Shown: piece by piece, positions 5,582 to 7,046 of the stretch | Layout of the letters: each line of letters begins with the position of its first letter | Position numbering within the stretch: position 1 is the first letter of the stretch | NCBI GenBank assembly: GCA_002333125.1 | Contig: DDBM01000104.1 | Span: forward strand, 1 to 7,046 | Length of the DNA: 7,046 bases | Direction of reading: 5' to 3' | DNA from: Moraxellaceae bacterium UBA2032 | GTDB taxonomy: Bacteria; Pseudomonadota; Gammaproteobacteria; Pseudomonadales; Moraxellaceae | Notes under the pieces: generated by a model | The model's input: the letters and a program-made list of their open reading frames with translations, nothing else | The model's database searches: none | What the model was told of the DNA's origin: nothing | Program-made: the position numbers and the translations under genes

Positions 5582-5641
5582 CTTCGACTCCGCTCAGCTA
5601 ACATCACAACGCTCCCTGAGCGGAGTCGAAGGGGCTTTTTT
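5582..5641 (+). terminator. REP-like 16-bp inverted repeat with T run
   Basis: CTTCGACTCCGCTCAG (5582-5597) is perfectly complementary to CTGAGCGGAGTCGAAG (5616-5631), with an 18-base loop. GGGC and six T (5636-5641) follow. It is well placed to end the CDF transcript. The arms match a TTCGACTCCGCTCAG-type palindrome that I recognise as scattered between genes in many bacterial genomes, so this is probably a REP-like element reused as a terminator. The loop is longer than in ordinary terminators. Confidence 0.7.
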
Positions 5642-5668
5642 AAAGATAAATTTTAAAGGATAGTTATT

Positions 5669-5929
5669 ATGCCCAAACAAATCGTTGGCGAACACATTGC
5701 CAAAGCGCGTCAAATTTTAGAGTTACACCCACTCCCCTCTGCACACCAAGAAAACCTACAAGCTCAATTATGTGACTTAGAATTACATCTACAATCGCAT
5801 GAGCAAGTTGATTATGAACGTATGGCTAATTTATTACGCAGTGTCGAAGCCGAATTAGAAGTCGAACACCCTATTGTGGCCAGCGTGATTAGCAGTATTG
5901 TAAGAACGCTTGCTAATATGGGCGTATAA
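5669..5929 (+). CDS. DUF4404-family small protein (86 aa)
   Basis: This is a small soluble protein of unknown function. The length, the all-helical look, and the ending EVEHPIVASVISSIVRTLANMGV (HP at 67-68, terminal G-V) fit DUF4404, whose members end with an E-x-x-HP then a helix then L-x-x-[ML]-G-[IV]. I assign this by pattern memory. Residues 1-20 and 27-42 form amphipathic helices that could pair as a short coiled coil. The start is well supported by AAGGA (5656-5660) 8 bases before the ATG. It stands between a REP-like terminator and its own terminator, so it is probably monocistronic, unless transcription reads through from the CDF gene. Confidence 0.78.
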   Translation: MPKQIVGEHIAKARQILELHPLPSAHQENLQAQLCDLELHLQSHEQVDYERMANLLRSVEAELEVEHPIVASVISSIVRTLANMGV

Positions 5930-5942
5930 CACGCCAAAAAAA

Positions 5943-5978
5943 TATCGCAAAACACGGTTTTTGTTTTGCGATACTCTC
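5943..5978. terminator. Strong hairpin terminator after the DUF4404 gene
   Basis: TATCGCAAAACA (5943-5954) pairs with TGTTTTGCGATA (5962-5973), a perfect 12-bp stem with a 7-base loop, 13 bases after the stop. A CTCTCTCTTTT tail follows on plus. Seven A (5936-5942) precede the stem and give an excellent T run on the minus strand, so it can act in both directions. Confidence 0.8.
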
Positions 5979-5995
5979 TCTTTTACACTTAACTA

Positions 5996-6025
5996 TTGAC
6001 CCTTATCGTACTCTGTGTTTATTTA
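5996..6025 (+). promoter_or_regulatory. Candidate promoter of the LaoB/LaoA-like operon
   Basis: TTGACC (5996-6001, 5/6) is followed after 18 bases by TATTTA (6020-6025, 3/6). It would give a leader of about 90 bases that includes the inverted repeat 6036-6086. The -35 is good and the -10 poor, so a regulator may be needed. Confidence 0.35.
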
Positions 6026-6035
6026 ACGCATTATT

Positions 6036-6086
6036 TTAAGACTAACGTACCAAGCACAACAATACCCACCACAACGCTAGTCTTAA
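6036..6086. repeat. Inverted repeat in the operon leader (TTAAGAYTARCG copies 2 and 3)
   Basis: TTAAGACTA (6036-6044) and TAGTCTTAA (6078-6086) are perfect 9-base inverted arms. After one mismatch, CG (6046-6047) pairs with CG (6075-6076), giving 11 pairs in all. The 28-base interior is purine-poor on this strand (ACAACAATACCCACCACAAC). It lies between the candidate promoter and the AAGGG ribosome binding site (6106-6110). It could be a regulator site pair or an RNA stem. Confidence 0.5.
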
Positions 6087-6120
6087 CTTCTAATTAAAAA
6101 GTAATAAGGGTTTTATCATT

Positions 6121-6687
6121 ATGTCTAGTTATCAAGCCCATGCACTCTCGCGGCGTACTTTTTTGCGCTTAGGCACATGGGGAACACTCGCCATTGCCAC
6201 CACCTCAGGCGCAGCACTCACCGCTTGCAGCTCTGCACCTCCTACGGCCAGCAAAGGTTTTAGCTTTTTGCGTGACGGCGATTTAAGCTTATTTAGTGCC
6301 TTAATTCCTGTGGTTTTAGGCGATATGATTCATAGCCAAAGCCACAACTATCAGGCTTTAGTAATAAATATTTTAAAAAATATAGATGGAGCTTGTGCCA
6401 ACTTAGGCAGCAAAGCGCAAACCGAAATTTATAAACTACTCGATTTATTAGACGGAAAAATTACCCGTTGGCTCACCACAGGCGTGTACGCAGGCTGGCC
6501 ACAAGCCACACCCGAACAGGTAAAGCACTTTTTAAGCCGTTGGGAAAGCAGTTCTATTAGCCCATTTAATGCAGGTTATCGTGTCTTAAGCAAACTCGTC
6601 GCGGTATCGTATTTTGGTTTGCCCGAAGCACAGCAACACACAGGTTATAGCCACTTGGCCTCGATGTACCAAGCCATCAACAGTTAA
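6121..6687 (+). CDS. Tat-signal lipoprotein-like small subunit, LaoB-like
   Basis: This exported protein resembles the small Tat-signal proteins encoded beside GMC oxidoreductases: PA0365/LaoB of Pseudomonas aeruginosa, and more distantly the gamma subunit (subunit 3) of gluconate 2-dehydrogenase. The N-terminus holds the twin-arginine motif SRRTFLR (10-16), a mild hydrophobic stretch (17-35), and LTAC (33-36), a possible lipobox. Cleavage would leave lipidated C36 followed by Ser-Ser, which does not fit an Asp+2 inner-membrane retention signal. The mature part (37-188) has no catalytic motif that I recognise. DGDLSLFSALIPVVLG (52-67) resembles the opening helix of subunit-3-like proteins. 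The ribosome binding site is AAGGG, 10 bases before the ATG. The stop is 15 bp before the oxidoreductase start, so the two are surely co-transcribed. The role as partner or export escort is inferred. Confidence 0.82.
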   Translation: MSSYQAHALSRRTFLRLGTWGTLAIATTSGAALTACSSAPPTASKGFSFLRDGDLSLFSALIPVVLGDMIHSQSHNYQALVINILKNIDGACANLGSKAQTEIYKLLDLLDGKITRWLTTGVYAGWPQATPEQVKHFLSRWESSSISPFNAGYRVLSKLVAVSYFGLPEAQQHTGYSHLASMYQAINS

Positions 6688-6702
6688 AAAGAGCAATAAA
6701 AA

Positions 6703-7046
6703 ATGGCAATAGATGATATTTATACCAAAGGTATAGCTTCAGGCTGGAAGGTAACGGACGCAGCAACACTCAACAAAAACATCACCCTAGAAGCTGACGT
6801 AGTGATTGTAGGCACAGGTGCAGGCGGCGGCACAGCCGCGGAAATTTTAACGCAAGCAGGCTTAAAGGTATTAATGATAGAAGAAGGTGCCTTAAAAACC
6901 TCGGATAACTTTAAAGATATGGATGAAGCACGTGCTTACCGTGAGCTATATCAAGAAGCCGCAGGTCGTGCTACCAGTGACGGTGCTGTAGCAATTTTGC
7001 AAGGTCGTGCTGTGGGCGGTACTACCGTTGTAAATTGGACAGCCAG
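6703..7046 (+). CDS. GMC-family FAD oxidoreductase, LaoA-like (3' end outside window)
   Basis: The first 114 codons of a glucose-methanol-choline family flavoenzyme are present; family members run roughly 500-600 residues, so most is missing. [19 protein letters not shown] (31-49) is the Rossmann FAD site with G37-x-G39-x-x-G42, and E60 ends strand two for ribose binding. [15 protein letters not shown] (98-112) is the GMC signature loop near the flavin. The opening pattern GxxxGWKV...LEADVVIVG resembles PA0364/LaoA of Pseudomonas aeruginosa, a long-chain alcohol dehydrogenase used on 1-dodecanol and similar alcohols. The start ATG at 6703 has only AAGAG (6689-6693) upstream. The N-terminus has no signal peptide of its own, in contrast to the preceding Tat protein. 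Family membership is certain; the alcohol substrate is inferred from resemblance and the gene pair. Confidence 0.85.
   Translation, partial: MAIDDIYTKGIASGWKVTDAATLNKNITLEADVVIVGTGAGGGTAAEILTQAGLKVLMIEEGALKTSDNFKDMDEARAYRELYQEAAGRATSDGAVAILQGRAVGGTTVVNWTA

Noticed and set aside
5921..5934. GGCG/CGCC pairing around the DUF4404 stop as terminator
   Set aside because: Only 4 bp with a 6-base loop; the 12-bp stem directly downstream is far better.
1..7046. CRISPR array, tRNA, insertion sequence or phage remnant
   Set aside because: No regularly spaced repeats, no cloverleaf-like segments, and no transposase or phage-like protein on either strand.

Overview
The window carries about ten protein genes typical of a gammaproteobacterium with moderately low GC (about 40-45% by eye). 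Several points suggest Pseudomonadales, perhaps a Moraxellaceae-type genome: the alaA-htpX neighbourhood, a PA1571-like small protein, and a LaoB/LaoA-like pair at the right edge. This is inferred from protein resemblance and remembered gene order, not from a search.

Layout. Positions 1-687 hold the C-terminal part of an alanine aminotransferase (AlaA type), followed on the same strand by htpX, a membrane zinc protease. A hairpin-rich REP-like stretch (1788-1836) separates htpX from a convergent gene for a COG3199-type ATP-NAD kinase-like protein (1848-2978, minus). A 112-bp divergent region follows, with overlapping candidate promoters and a perfect 10-bp palindrome, and then a 59-aa PA1571-like protein (3091-3270) with a good terminator.

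Positions 3271-3582 contain no gene but are dense in regulation. They hold that terminator, a yybP-ykoY manganese riboswitch aptamer, and an expression platform that can hide the ribosome binding site of the next gene. That gene (3583-4155) encodes a UPF0016/GDT1-family Mn2+ exporter. Convergent to it is crcB, a fluoride channel gene (4198-4578, minus). crcB is only 32 bp from a divergent zinc-type CDF exporter gene (4611-5534). Together these three form a small ion-detoxification cluster.

The CDF gene is followed by a 16-bp REP-like inverted repeat ending in a T run, then a DUF4404-type small protein gene (5669-5929) with its own terminator. The last unit starts at 6121. It encodes a Tat-signal lipoprotein-like small subunit, followed 15 bp later by a GMC-family FAD oxidoreductase cut by the window end. 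This pair resembles LaoB/LaoA, linked to long-chain alcohol oxidation in Pseudomonas aeruginosa.

I see no tRNA, rRNA, CRISPR array, insertion sequence, phage gene or clearly new multi-gene system. The most interesting items are the competing RNA hairpins of the manganese riboswitch, the Tat-partner logic of the LaoB/LaoA-like pair, and a thrice-occurring TTAAGAYTARCG sequence around the DUF4404 gene.
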